Below, in pieces: positions 18,147 to 26,631 of a stretch of 64,000 nucleotides of DNA (within the stretch, counting starts at the first letter, position 1; every line of letters starts with the position of its first letter). The stretch lies in NCBI GenBank assembly GCA_025057595.1, contig JANXBK010000003.1, positions 1-64,000 of the forward strand, given 5' to 3'. Origin of the DNA: Thermodesulfovibrio sp. (lineage in GTDB: Bacteria; Nitrospirota; Thermodesulfovibrionia; Thermodesulfovibrionales; Thermodesulfovibrionaceae). A program made the position numbers and the translations under genes. The notes beneath the pieces were generated by a model. That model was not told where the DNA came from, made no database searches, and was given only the letters and a program-made list of their open reading frames with translations.

Positions 18147-19471
18147 GTAGAGTAAGTTTTCAGATAAATCTTTCTTGCAAGGAGTACTCTTTCAAAATGA
18201 TTAACTATTGGTTTATAGTAAGGCAGTCTATAACTTAATGGATTCTGAAGCTTATAGATGGGAATACTTTTTAATTGTGGCAAATATTTTTTTATAAATC
18301 CACAGTAGGGATCAAATTTTTTTGCCTGAATTAATGGATTAAATATTCTGAAGGGCTTTGCATCAGGACCTACAGAGGCAGTCCACTGCCAATTTCCTAT
18401 ATTAACTATCTCATCGTAGTCAATAAGATACTCCATGAAAAATTTTTCACCCCATCTCCAATCAATTAATAAATCTTTTGTTAAAAAAGAAGCCACTATC
18501 ATTCTTGCTCTATTATGCATCCAGCCTTCCTCTTTTAACTGAACTACAGCTGCATCAACTATTGGATATCCAGTTTTTGCCTCAATGAGTGCTTTATAAA
18601 ACTTCTCATTATTTTCCCAATGTATGTTTCTTCTTTTTTCTTGAAACTCTAAATCTTTAAACTCAGGAAAGTTAATTTTAATATGATACCAAAACTCTCT
18701 CCAAGCTAACTCCTTTATAAACTGACAATCCTGTCCTGCAGTATTAGATGCTAAATTATAAATTTTTCTAAGAGAAATTAGACCAAACCTTATATAGGGC
18801 GAAAACTTAGATGTGCCATCAAGATCAACTCTATTACGTAGAGTTTCATACCTTATAAAATCAAAACTCTTAAGCCTTTGAAATCCATAAGAGATACTCC
18901 ATATACTGTTTTCTTCATGTTTAATATTGCTGGAAATCTCATTAATATCAGGCTCCTGCAAAGCAGGAGTATTTATACGATGAGGTATGGGTAAGCTTTC
19001 TAACAAAAGATTCATTTTCCAACTTCTGTAGAAACTTGAAAAAACTCTCTTGTAGGGAATATTTTCTATCTTTGACAAAAAAATATCGCTAAAAGATATA
19101 AAATCAACCCCCATATCAAAACATAGCCTTTTGACTTGATTTTCTACCTCTTCACCACTGTAGGAGAAAGCCCTATTTGTATAAATAGCTTGAGGCTTAT
19201 ATTTTTTTATTAGGTTATAGAAAACTTTCACAGGCTCCTCATGAAAACAATAAAGTTTTCCTCCTTTTTTTTCTATCTCTTTACTTAAATGTTTTAGACA
19301 ACTAATTATAAATCCTGTTCTTCTGTCATAGCTTCTAAATTTTTTAAGAATTGAAGGGATAAAGATAAATAAGGGAATTAACTCAAATGAGTTTTTACAG
19401 GCTTCGTAAAAGGCCTTATTGTCATCAATTCTTAAGTCTCTCTTAAACCAATAAAATACCCTTCTATACAA
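18143..19471 (-). CDS. phrB: deoxyribodipyrimidine photolyase
   Basis: A 442-aa class I photolyase/cryptochrome-family flavoprotein that repairs pyrimidine dimers with light. The N-terminal FYWFKRDLRIDDN and the C-terminal FAD-binding part (ELAWREFWYHIK, TGYPIVDAAVVQLKEEGWMHNRARMIVASFLTKDLLIDWRWGE, followed by NWQWTASVG) are diagnostic. The start is TTG at 19471 and overlaps the stop of the upstream DUF523 gene by 8 bp. A photolyase in a presumably anaerobic thermophile implies at least occasional exposure to sunlight. Confidence 0.94.
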   Translation of the reverse strand: MYRRVFYWFKRDLRIDDNKAFYEACKNSFELIPLFIFIPSILKKFRSYDRRTGFIISCLKHLSKEIEKKGGKLYCFHEEPVKVFYNLIKKYKPQAIYTNRAFSYSGEEVENQVKRLCFDMGVDFISFSDIFLSKIENIPYKRVFSSFYRSWKMNLLLESLPIPHRINTPALQEPDINEISSNIKHEENSIWSISYGFQRLKSFDFIRYETLRNRVDLDGTSKFSPYIRFGLISLRKIYNLASNTAGQDCQFIKELAWREFWYHIKINFPEFKDLEFQEKRRNIHWENNEKFYKALIEAKTGYPIVDAAVVQLKEEGWMHNRARMIVASFLTKDLLIDWRWGEKFFMEYLIDYDEIVNIGNWQWTASVGPDAKPFRIFNPLIQAKKFDPYCGFIKKYLPQLKSIPIYKLQNPLSYRLPYYKPIVNHFERVLLARKIYLKTYST

Positions 19472-20375
19472 CTAAAGCCTCTGGAAAAGGCTCAAGATAT
19501 TTTTGCATCAGTAGATACTGATTTTCAAATCTATAAGCAAAATTTCTTATTAATTCAACTAAAACTCTTAATTCAATCCTATTTTTTCTGTATTTTTCTA
19601 AAAGCTCTTGAAAATGTCTCTTTTCTCGATTATTCAGCTTATTTGATATATGTCCAAAAATATGCATTAAGGTGTTTATGTGTCTTTTATTTGTAGGTTT
19701 TCTCTTTAAGGCTTGACAGAAAACTTCTCTGTATATTGATATTTTTTCAGTTAAACTAAGTTTTCCATTAGCAACAATACTGCCAAGTTGTTTAAGATGT
19801 TTTTGGCTATAAGTCATAAGAAGATATTTATACTTTGTGTGAAACTCAACGAGCTCCTTAGCTGAAGGACTTTCAAGGAGAGCTCTAAGTTCACGACAAG
19901 AAAACACTCTTGTCAAAAAGTGATATCTAATCTCTTCATCTCTAAGCCTTCCCTCATCTTCTAATGGAAGTAAAGGATATGCTTTTTTTAATCCTTCAGC
20001 AAAAAAACCATCTGTTTTCCCTACAACTACGCCATCTTTATAGAGTTTTGTTGAATACACTCCACAGGATGGAGACTTTGCTTTAAGAATAATGCCATCT
20101 ACGTCATCTAAATATTTAAGGAAGTTTTCTATATAACTAAGCATTCTTTCTGTTAGATCTAATCCAGTTTCAGGCTGTATCAACTTTTTCTTAGTATCTT
20201 TAAGAATAATTATACGAGGTCTTGGAACACCGAGTCCGATTTCAACCTCGGGACATACATATATGTGATCAACATAACTTTTTAGTTTTTCAATAAATTC
20301 ATCTATTACAACTCCACCATTGTATCTTACAGGTTCAAAAAAGCATCTACTGAAAAGTATTTTTGGCTTTAACAT
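19464..20375 (-). CDS. DUF523 plus DUF1722 (YbgA-like) protein
   Basis: A 303-aa two-domain protein. The N-terminal DUF523 domain (about 5-150) has CFFEPVRYNGG, CPEVEIGLGVPRP and LKAKSPSCGVY, with conserved cysteines that may bind a metal or cluster. The C-terminal DUF1722 domain (about 170-290) carries HTKYKYLLMTYSQKHLKQLG. The family is often found beside photolyases, as here, and is suspected of a DNA-repair or thiouridine-related role. The function is unproven. It is translationally coupled with phrB. Confidence 0.85.
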   Translation of the reverse strand: MLKPKILFSRCFFEPVRYNGGVVIDEFIEKLKSYVDHIYVCPEVEIGLGVPRPRIIILKDTKKKLIQPETGLDLTERMLSYIENFLKYLDDVDGIILKAKSPSCGVYSTKLYKDGVVVGKTDGFFAEGLKKAYPLLPLEDEGRLRDEEIRYHFLTRVFSCRELRALLESPSAKELVEFHTKYKYLLMTYSQKHLKQLGSIVANGKLSLTEKISIYREVFCQALKRKPTNKRHINTLMHIFGHISNKLNNREKRHFQELLEKYRKNRIELRVLVELIRNFAYRFENQYLLMQKYLEPFPEALVV

Positions 20376-20396
20376 AATATATATTATAATTTAATA

Positions 20397-21212
20397 ATGC
20401 TTGAACAAAAAATCCAATTATTTTCTCCATTCTTACTTGCTTTATTCGCTGGCCTTTTCACATGGTCTATGACCGCTTTAGGTGCTTCAATGGTATTAAT
20501 GATAAAGAGAGTAAATCAGAAGATTTTTGATGCATCTTTAGGTTTTGCTGCAGGAGTAATGATAGCTGCGAGTTTTTGGTCACTTCTTCAGCCAGCAATT
20601 GAGATGACTAAAGAGAACAACACAATTGCTTGGCTTCCACCTGCGCTAGGATTTATCTTAGGAGCTATTTTCCTTAGAGGAATAGATATGACTATTCCTC
20701 ATCTTCATCTTCAATCACATCCTAATGAAGCTGAGGGGTTAAAAGTCTCTTTAAAAAGAAGTACTCTTCTTGTTTTAGCAGTTACTCTTCATAATATTCC
20801 AGAAGGATTATCAATAGGAGTTTCTTTTGGATCTCATGCAATAAGACCAGATGAAATAAGTTTAGCTTCCTGTCTCGTGCTTGCCTTTGGAATAGGTATC
20901 CAAAATATTCCTGAGGGATTTGCGATTTCATTACCTTTAAGAGGTGAGGGGTTTTCTAAAATAAAAAGTTTTTCTATTGGTCAAATATCAGGATTAGTTG
21001 AACCAATTTTTGCAGTAGTAGGTGTTTTATTGGTTGAAGTAATGAGAGATCTTTTACCCTATGTCTTAGGATTTGCTGCTGGTGCTATGATTTTTATAAC
21101 AGCTGAAGAGTTAATCCCGGAGTCTCATAAAAAGGGTAACTCTGATATAGCAACAGCAGGACTTATTGCTGGATTTACTTTAATGATGATTCTTGATGTT
21201 ACCTTTAAGTAA
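20397..21212 (+). CDS. ZIP-family divalent metal transporter
   Basis: A 271-aa membrane protein of the ZIP family (GufA/ZupT branch) with about eight helices. The metal-binding signature helices are visible: HNIPEGLSIGVSFG near 130-145 and IQNIPEGFAISLPL near 170. A histidine-containing loop (HLHLQSHPNE) lies between helices 3 and 4. It probably imports zinc or related metals across the inner membrane. It is divergent from the DUF523 gene with only 21 bp between the starts, and convergent with the wrbA-like gene. Confidence 0.92.
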   Translation: MLEQKIQLFSPFLLALFAGLFTWSMTALGASMVLMIKRVNQKIFDASLGFAAGVMIAASFWSLLQPAIEMTKENNTIAWLPPALGFILGAIFLRGIDMTIPHLHLQSHPNEAEGLKVSLKRSTLLVLAVTLHNIPEGLSIGVSFGSHAIRPDEISLASCLVLAFGIGIQNIPEGFAISLPLRGEGFSKIKSFSIGQISGLVEPIFAVVGVLLVEVMRDLLPYVLGFAAGAMIFITAEELIPESHKKGNSDIATAGLIAGFTLMMILDVTFK

Positions 21213-21214
21213 AT

Positions 21215-21823
21215 TTAAGAGCTTTTAAGCTTTTTTGCTATCTCTGTTAGTCTCCTTCCAAAAGCTCTACATATGTTTGCTTCGTTTATATCAATTTCTC
21301 TTTTATTTTCTGCCTCTGCAACATGTCCAGGTCCATATGGAGAGCCTCCACCCTTTGTTAAATATAAATCAGGAACTGAATAGGGTACACCCACAACAAT
21401 ACAACCGAGATGAAGTAATACGGTCATAAGAGTAAGAATAGTGGTTTCTTGTCCTCCATGAAGTGTGCCAGTTGATACGAAAACTCCTGCAGGCTTTCCT
21501 TCAAAAACTCTTTGCATCCATAGAGGACCAAGCTGATCAATGACATTTTTAAGCTGTGCAGATACATTTCCAAATCTTGTCGGTGTTCCAAATGCGTATC
21601 CATCTGCTTGTTTGAAATCTTCAGCAGTTACAAAGGATATATCTTTTTGCATTTCTATTCCAGCCTTTATATCAGGTCTTGTCTCTATAATATTTTCAGG
21701 AATTAATTCAGGACATCTTCTTATAACTGGTTCACCTCCTGCCTCTTTGACACCTTCTGCTATAATTTTTGCCATCTTGTAGGTATTTCCAAAAGTGCTG
21801 TAATAGACTATAAGAATTTTCAT
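21215..21823 (-). CDS. wrbA: WrbA-like NAD(P)H:quinone oxidoreductase
   Basis: A 202-aa flavodoxin-like protein. The FMN phosphate loop YSTFGNTYKMA, the GTPTRFGNVSAQLKNVIDQ segment and STGTLHGGQETT match WrbA. It catalyses two-electron quinone reduction in the cytoplasm, avoiding semiquinones. Full length for the family. It lies 14 bp downstream of the multihaem cytochrome gene on the same strand and may be co-transcribed with it. Confidence 0.92.
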   Translation of the reverse strand: MKILIVYYSTFGNTYKMAKIIAEGVKEAGGEPVIRRCPELIPENIIETRPDIKAGIEMQKDISFVTAEDFKQADGYAFGTPTRFGNVSAQLKNVIDQLGPLWMQRVFEGKPAGVFVSTGTLHGGQETTILTLMTVLLHLGCIVVGVPYSVPDLYLTKGGGSPYGPGHVAEAENKREIDINEANICRAFGRRLTEIAKKLKSS

Positions 21824-21837
21824 ATCTTTACCTCCCT

Positions 21838-23733
21838 TTAGATTTGTTTAAATATATCATAATCAGGATTATGAATTAAAACTCTTTTTATCTTTCTTAT
21901 CTCGTCTTCATTAATTTTGTTTTTAAGTGTCTTAAGTTTCTTAAGATTTTTCTGGTAGATTTTCTCATATTTTCTATATTTATCTTGGTCAACCCTAATA
22001 CTGAAATCACCAGATATGAACCATTTATCGGTAAGATAAATCCAAGAGGCAAAATCAGATAGCTCAAATCCTGGCAACACTTTAATCTTACTATGCCAAA
22101 AATCTTTTAACCTGAGTCCATTTTCATCAGCAACTATCTTATAACCACCTTTGAATGGTTCTGCACCTTGAGTATCTTCAAACTGCCAAGTAGATATTGA
22201 AATCTGCTGTTTTTTGTGACAACTCCTACAGTCTCTTGCTTTTCCAAAGGGATGAGCTACCTCTTCAATCTGTATCCATAAGATATGTTTATTTGCAGAT
22301 GGAAGTCCATCAAAAGTACCAATTATGGCATACATATCTCTTGTTTCACCATTACTCCATCTGTATTTTATTCCTGTCGGTGACACATCCTTCTTTATAT
22401 TACCCACACTATGAGGAAAAATCTTTACAGGAAACCATATACCTTTTTGATCTTTCATTAAAATTAAAGGCTTCTGAACTCCATAATAAAGAGAATATTT
22501 TTTAAAGGGAGTAGGTTTTTCTCCAATATAACCCTTTCCCCAAACTGTTATCTGATATCCTCCTGCTTCTGTGACATGGCAAGCCGTACATGTAAGATTC
22601 TTATGTATAGATTTTGCATGTGCCTTCTCTACTTCAATATGACAATCTCCACATGTTGCCCTTCTTTGTATATCTCCCATACCTTTTTTACCAGTCGGAT
22701 GACATTCTACACAATGAATTCCTTTTGTAAAATGAGTATCTGGTTTTCTTCCTTGGGGAACTGAATAGAATCCTCCGATATAGGTCTCTCCTCTTCTTGA
22801 ATGGGCAGAGCCTGCATGACACATTGAATTACCCCTTCCCTTTCCCATACAGCTATAAGAATCAGGCACTTTTATGAAAGAGTGACCTTTGTTGTTGCTT
22901 GGTGCGTAATGACAGTCAATACATCCTGCATGGCATATATTACAAAGTCTTTGTTTTGTTATTGCTTGCTCATCTGTAAAGGGTATATTCATTTCTTTTC
23001 TTATTTTTTCAGTATTTGTAAAATCAAACTCTGCGCTTCTAAGAACTTCTGTGGGTGGTAAATCTGCAAAAGATGGTCCACAATTATGTGGTCCATATGG
23101 CTCAAACCAGCTTCGCATTGTTCTTTGACGAAAGTTTGTTCCCATAATTGTAGTTTTAAACTGTTTTAGTTCTTCTGAGTGGCAGCCCCTTTTTCCACAT
23201 GTTTTTTCTGCTATTTTAGGGTCAAAGTTAAAAGTATAGTTGTTTCTATCATGCCATAAAATATTTCTTATATCAGGATGAAGAGATAAATTACCATTTT
23301 CTTTCTTTTTAGGTAAAAGCTCAAATAGACTATTTTCACCAGAGGGTTGTATTCTATTTAAATCAGTTTCATTTTTACTATATATTTTGTTTCTCTCAAT
23401 AGGCTCTGCACTCTCATTTACAAAGATGAGTTTTAACATTCCTTTGTGAGCTTTATCTTTATCAAAAGCTCTTCCATTACCAAGATGACAGTCTCTGCAT
23501 TGAACAGTTTTATGTCCACTTTGTTTTCTAACCTCATCAACAGTTACATAAAACTGAGGATAGCCAAGTTGAGTCATTTTTTCTCTTGAACCGTGACAAC
23601 TGATACAACTTTCAGAGGAATCCATATAGTATTGATACGCTAAAAAGCCAATAATAAATAAAAATTGTGCAAAAAAGATCGTTACAGTAAGAGGAGTTGC
23701 CAGATCACTAATCTTGCCGAGTTTAAAGGACAT
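21838..23733 (-). CDS. membrane-anchored multihaem cytochrome c, about ten haem sites
   Basis: A 631-aa protein with one N-terminal membrane helix (about 14-36) and a large periplasmic domain. Eight CxxCH motifs are at residues 43, 79, 264, 271, 341, 361, 382 and 502. Two further candidate sites are non-standard: CX4CH at 179-185 and CX9CH at 295-306. The C-terminal 100 residues have no cysteines and end in a coiled, lysine-rich tail. I do not recognise a close family. It may shuttle or exchange electrons with a sulfur- or metal-transforming enzyme. It is separated from the upstream triple rhodanese by a short hairpin. Confidence 0.85.
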   Translation of the reverse strand: MSFKLGKISDLATPLTVTIFFAQFLFIIGFLAYQYYMDSSESCISCHGSREKMTQLGYPQFYVTVDEVRKQSGHKTVQCRDCHLGNGRAFDKDKAHKGMLKLIFVNESAEPIERNKIYSKNETDLNRIQPSGENSLFELLPKKKENGNLSLHPDIRNILWHDRNNYTFNFDPKIAEKTCGKRGCHSEELKQFKTTIMGTNFRQRTMRSWFEPYGPHNCGPSFADLPPTEVLRSAEFDFTNTEKIRKEMNIPFTDEQAITKQRLCNICHAGCIDCHYAPSNNKGHSFIKVPDSYSCMGKGRGNSMCHAGSAHSRRGETYIGGFYSVPQGRKPDTHFTKGIHCVECHPTGKKGMGDIQRRATCGDCHIEVEKAHAKSIHKNLTCTACHVTEAGGYQITVWGKGYIGEKPTPFKKYSLYYGVQKPLILMKDQKGIWFPVKIFPHSVGNIKKDVSPTGIKYRWSNGETRDMYAIIGTFDGLPSANKHILWIQIEEVAHPFGKARDCRSCHKKQQISISTWQFEDTQGAEPFKGGYKIVADENGLRLKDFWHSKIKVLPGFELSDFASWIYLTDKWFISGDFSIRVDQDKYRKYEKIYQKNLKKLKTLKNKINEDEIRKIKRVLIHNPDYDIFKQI

Positions 23734-23753
23734 TAAAAATTATAGCAGACAAA

Positions 23754-23769
23754 GGAGGCATAAGCCTCC
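23754..23769 (-). terminator. weak hairpin between triple rhodanese and multihaem cytochrome
   Basis: On the minus strand GGAGGC and GCCTCC form a 6-bp stem with a TTAT loop followed by TTTG. The T-run is short, so it may only attenuate transcription into the cytochrome gene or protect the upstream message. Confidence 0.45.
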
Positions 23770-23775
23770 CCTTGT

Positions 23776-25131
23776 TTAATCTTCTGCTATAATTCTATAT
23801 TTTCCAGCCTTATCAATCTGAATAGTGGCATTAAGAAATCTTACTTTATAGCCCTTTTCTTTAAGTATATTATAAGCCATCTCTGCTCTTAATCCAGTTG
23901 CACAATGAGTTATAATTTCCTTGTCTTTTGGAATCTCATTCAATCTACTTTCTATCTCTTGAACAGGTATGTTTTTAGCACCTTTAAGCATTCCTTCCTG
24001 TACCTCTTCTACATCTCTGACATCAATTATTAGTTTATCCTTTGGTAAAGTGGCAACTATTTTTTCAAATTCAACTATAGGAATTGAACCAGGCTTTGGT
24101 TTAGGAATATAAACTATTTCAGACTTAAGTTGACCACTTAAAACTGGATAGTTAGCTTTTTTCCATGCCTCGATGCCACCTAATATGTAGGATGTATTAA
24201 TATATCCCCATCCTCTTACTACTTGAAAAGCTTGTTGAGAGAGTTTATCTAACTTACAGTATATTAGAATTGGTGCTCCTTTTTTAGCTGGGAATTTATC
24301 TTTCCACTTTTCAAGCTCTACTAAAGGTATATTTACAGCTCCTGGAATATGTTCTTTCTCCGCTTCCTCTTTTGACCTTACATCAATCAAAACAAAGGAA
24401 AGATCTTTATCTATAAGCTCTTTAACATAACTTACTGTTGATGCAACTGGATAGCCTCTTTGTTTCCAATCAGGCATTCCATCATGATATACTTTTGCAT
24501 TTGTATATCCAAGTGTTTCGGCTCTACGAAGAGATGCTGGACTCAAAGCACAGTGAGTTCCACCACAGTAAAATACTATTAACTCATTTTTGTCTTTGGG
24601 TAATTTGTCTAAATGTTTGTCAAACTCACTCCACCAGATATTGATTGCTCCAGGAATATGTCCTTCATGATATCTTCCAGGAGGTCTTGAATCAACTATA
24701 AGAGCCTTTTTATCCTCCACTAACTTTTTAACCTCATCACCCTTAATTATCTTTGACGGATCAAGTTTCTGTGGAGGTTTTACATTGACAGATACTGCAT
24801 ACAATTCTCCATTTTTTAGGATAGTCTGAATTAAAATCTCTTTGTCTTTTGGAATTTTACTGATTGGCTGTGTCCAGTTGATAGTTTTTGTTTTTTCATC
24901 AAATTTGACTGTCCATAAAGCTCCGGTATCAATTTGAATTAACTCAGCTTTTGCCGAAGCACTTTTTAAATATCCCCATAACTCTCCTTGTTTAGCAGTA
25001 TGACAACCCGGTGCTGTGCAGGGCTTTGCAATTATTGGTTTTTCCTGTGAAATACTTTGAGAGATTACAAAAGCAAATCCCACAAGTAGTAAAACTATAA
25101 GCTGACTTAAAATTAAAGCTTTACCTTTCAT
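23776..25131 (-). CDS. exported triple-rhodanese protein with N-terminal CX4CH site
   Basis: A 451-aa protein. A signal or anchor helix (about 5-25) is followed by CTAPGCH (C38, C43, H44), a CX4CH haem-like site, a small domain to about 120, and three rhodanese domains. Their loops have Cys189 (FYCGGTHCA), Cys292 (IYCKLDKLS) and Cys410 (THCATGLRA), so all three could carry persulfide. I chose ATG 25131 because GGGGGAT precedes it; the frame is open to 25209. It probably moves sulfane sulfur in the periplasm. It faces the two rhodanese genes across a shared control region. Confidence 0.87.
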   Translation of the reverse strand: MKGKALILSQLIVLLLVGFAFVISQSISQEKPIIAKPCTAPGCHTAKQGELWGYLKSASAKAELIQIDTGALWTVKFDEKTKTINWTQPISKIPKDKEILIQTILKNGELYAVSVNVKPPQKLDPSKIIKGDEVKKLVEDKKALIVDSRPPGRYHEGHIPGAINIWWSEFDKHLDKLPKDKNELIVFYCGGTHCALSPASLRRAETLGYTNAKVYHDGMPDWKQRGYPVASTVSYVKELIDKDLSFVLIDVRSKEEAEKEHIPGAVNIPLVELEKWKDKFPAKKGAPILIYCKLDKLSQQAFQVVRGWGYINTSYILGGIEAWKKANYPVLSGQLKSEIVYIPKPKPGSIPIVEFEKIVATLPKDKLIIDVRDVEEVQEGMLKGAKNIPVQEIESRLNEIPKDKEIITHCATGLRAEMAYNILKEKGYKVRFLNATIQIDKAGKYRIIAED

Positions 25132-25219
25132 AGGATCCCCCATTTCTTTTTTTAAGACTAACAGAAAAACTAAAATTTTGTCAATAGCCTTAACCCGTAT
25201 ATTAAACAATAAAATAGAG

Positions 25220-25249
25220 TTGATTTAAGTTATAATTTTGTTATATACT
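25220..25249 (+). promoter_or_regulatory. sigma70-type promoter of the rhodanese operon
   Basis: TTGATT (25220-25225) and TATACT (25244-25249) are separated by 18 bp. Transcription would begin near 25256, at the edge of the palindromes that follow, an arrangement in which a bound repressor would block initiation. Confidence 0.5.
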
Positions 25250-25255
25250 CCTATA

Positions 25256-25284
25256 TAGTACTAGTACTACCTGCGTTGCAGGTA
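25256..25284. promoter_or_regulatory. two abutting palindromes, candidate CstR-type operator
   Basis: TAGTACTAGTACTA (25256-25269) is a perfect 14-bp palindrome. TACCTGC-GTT-GCAGGTA (25268-25284) is a perfect 7-3-7 inverted repeat overlapping it by two bases. CsoR/CstR-family operators are GC-centred inverted repeats flanked by TA/AT ends, which the second resembles. The site lies just downstream of the predicted start point. The likely regulator is encoded at 26354. Confidence 0.55.
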
Positions 25285-25309
25285 TAAAATTTAATTCCAG
25301 GAGGACAAA

Positions 25310-25774
25310 ATGAGAGGAGGAAGAGTTACACTTTTAGTAGGCTTAGTTATCTTGTTTTTAACCAATTATGTGTTTGCAGCTACTCCTTTAAGTGAGGAGA
25401 GAGTTAAAGAGGCTAAACAGTGTGGAATTCAAGAGATCGATATAAGTGGAGCTAAACAGTTAATAAAAAAAGGAGCAATACTCTTAGATGTTAGAGAGTA
25501 TACAGAGTATACAGCGGGTCATCTTCCAGATGCACTATGGACGCCGAGAGGATTAATAGATTTTAGAGCTTATGAATGGTTGCCTGATAAAGAAAAGATT
25601 TATATTGTCTATTGTAAGTCAGGAGCAAGAGGAACCATTGTAACATGTGATCTTAAAAAGTTAGGATATAAAAATGTATACAATTTAAAGGGCGGTTATG
25701 ATGCATGGGTAAATGCTGGTGAACCCGTAGAAAAAGGAGAACCCCAGGGAATGGGGAAAGGTATTAAAAAATAA
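25310..25774 (+). CDS. secreted single-domain rhodanese
   Basis: A 154-aa protein with a signal peptide (hydrophobic 7-20, cleavage near VFAA) and one rhodanese domain. LLDVREYTEYTAGHLPDA and the active loop YCKSGARG (Cys102) are intact, as is the NLKGGYDAW end. It would carry a cysteine persulfide in the periplasm. AGGAGG precedes the ATG. It is the first gene after the palindromic control region and lies 16 bp before a second rhodanese. Confidence 0.9.
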   Translation: MRGGRVTLLVGLVILFLTNYVFAATPLSEERVKEAKQCGIQEIDISGAKQLIKKGAILLDVREYTEYTAGHLPDALWTPRGLIDFRAYEWLPDKEKIYIVYCKSGARGTIVTCDLKKLGYKNVYNLKGGYDAWVNAGEPVEKGEPQGMGKGIKK

Positions 25775-25790
25775 TTATGGAGGTGTTAAG

Positions 25791-26258
25791 ATGAAAACTC
25801 TATTAACAATTTTAACTCTTTTATTCTTCGTAACTTCAGCTTTTGCTTACGATGCAGAGCTTGCAAAAAGGTTTGATGCGATGTTTTCTCAGATGACACC
25901 TGAAGTTCTTACTCTGAGACCCTGTCAGATAACAACAAAGGATATTCTGGATATGATTAAAAAGAAAGAGGACTTTGTAATTCTTGACATAAGAACTCCG
26001 GCAGAGACAAAGCTTATAGCTCCTGTATGGAAAGGCTCTTTACTAATTCCTATGCATGAACTTTTCAAACCTCACAACCTTGCAAAGCTTCCAAAAGACA
26101 AAAAAATTGCTGTGCTTTGTCATACAGGAGACAGAGCTGCAGCTACAACAATAGCTCTTAGAGCAATAGGATTTACAAATGCTTACCAATTTAAGGGTGG
26201 CATCGCAGAGTTTGCCAAAGAAATTGGAAGAACAGCTACTGAATATATAAAAGATTAG
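25791..26258 (+). CDS. secreted single-domain rhodanese
   Basis: A 155-aa protein with a signal peptide (cleavage near AFAY) and a rhodanese domain. ILDIRTPAET and the active loop LCHTGDRA (Cys110) are present, with FKGGIAEF at the end. The domain is shorter and diverged from the upstream copy, so the two are not a recent duplication. An extra cysteine at 45 (LRPCQIT) precedes the domain. It is followed by a perfect hairpin terminator, so the cstR-like gene may be partly insulated. Confidence 0.9.
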   Translation: MKTLLTILTLLFFVTSAFAYDAELAKRFDAMFSQMTPEVLTLRPCQITTKDILDMIKKKEDFVILDIRTPAETKLIAPVWKGSLLIPMHELFKPHNLAKLPKDKKIAVLCHTGDRAAATTIALRAIGFTNAYQFKGGIAEFAKEIGRTATEYIKD

Positions 26259-26307
26259 TTTTAAAATAAGAATAAGAAAGATTAATTTTAAAATTACATT
26301 AAGAGAG

Positions 26308-26335
26308 TAGGGAGGAGTATTCCTCCCTAATATTT
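26308..26335 (+). terminator. hairpin terminator after the rhodanese pair
   Basis: TAGGGAGGA pairs perfectly with TCCTCCCTA around a GTAT loop, followed by the T-rich ATATTTTATTA. It lies between the second rhodanese and the cstR-like gene. No convincing promoter is visible between it and the regulator's ATG, so read-through may express the regulator. Confidence 0.75.
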
Positions 26336-26353
26336 TATTATTAAGGAGAAAGT

Positions 26354-26614
26354 ATGGGAGAGGAGAAAACAAAACTTTTCAAAAGACTTAAAAAAATCGA
26401 AGGACAGATAAAGGGACTTCAGAAGATGATTCACCAAGATAGAAGTTGTGAAGAAATAATAACTCAACTGTCTTCAATAAGTGGTGCACTAAAAGGTGTA
26501 GGAATGATGATTATCAAGATCTATCTAAAGGAGTGTTTACAAAAGGGAAAATCTATTGAAGAGATTGAAAGAGAATTTCAAAAGATTATTAAAAGATTTA
26601 TTGTAAATTTATAG
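26354..26614 (+). CDS. CsoR/RcnR-family repressor, CstR-like persulfide sensor
   Basis: An 86-aa all-helical DUF156 regulator. The DNA-binding face KLFKRLKKIEGQIKGLQKMI is typical. Of the metal or thiol positions, Cys32 (RSCEEI) and Cys61 (LKECL) are kept with 29-residue spacing, but the copper-binding His four residues before the second Cys is Tyr57. This Cys-X-Cys pattern without His marks CstR-type sensors of persulfide and sulfane sulfur, not copper-sensing CsoR. Lying between rhodanese and ferredoxin genes, it probably represses the locus through the palindromes at 25256. Confidence 0.85.
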   Translation: MGEEKTKLFKRLKKIEGQIKGLQKMIHQDRSCEEIITQLSSISGALKGVGMMIIKIYLKECLQKGKSIEEIEREFQKIIKRFIVNL

Positions 26615-26631
26615 ATTTTCGGAGGACAATT

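Noticed and set aside
25132-25209. Longer N-terminus for the triple-rhodanese protein starting at 25209
   Set aside because: The extra 26 residues precede a good RBS and a normal signal peptide at ATG 25131, and would bury the signal sequence.
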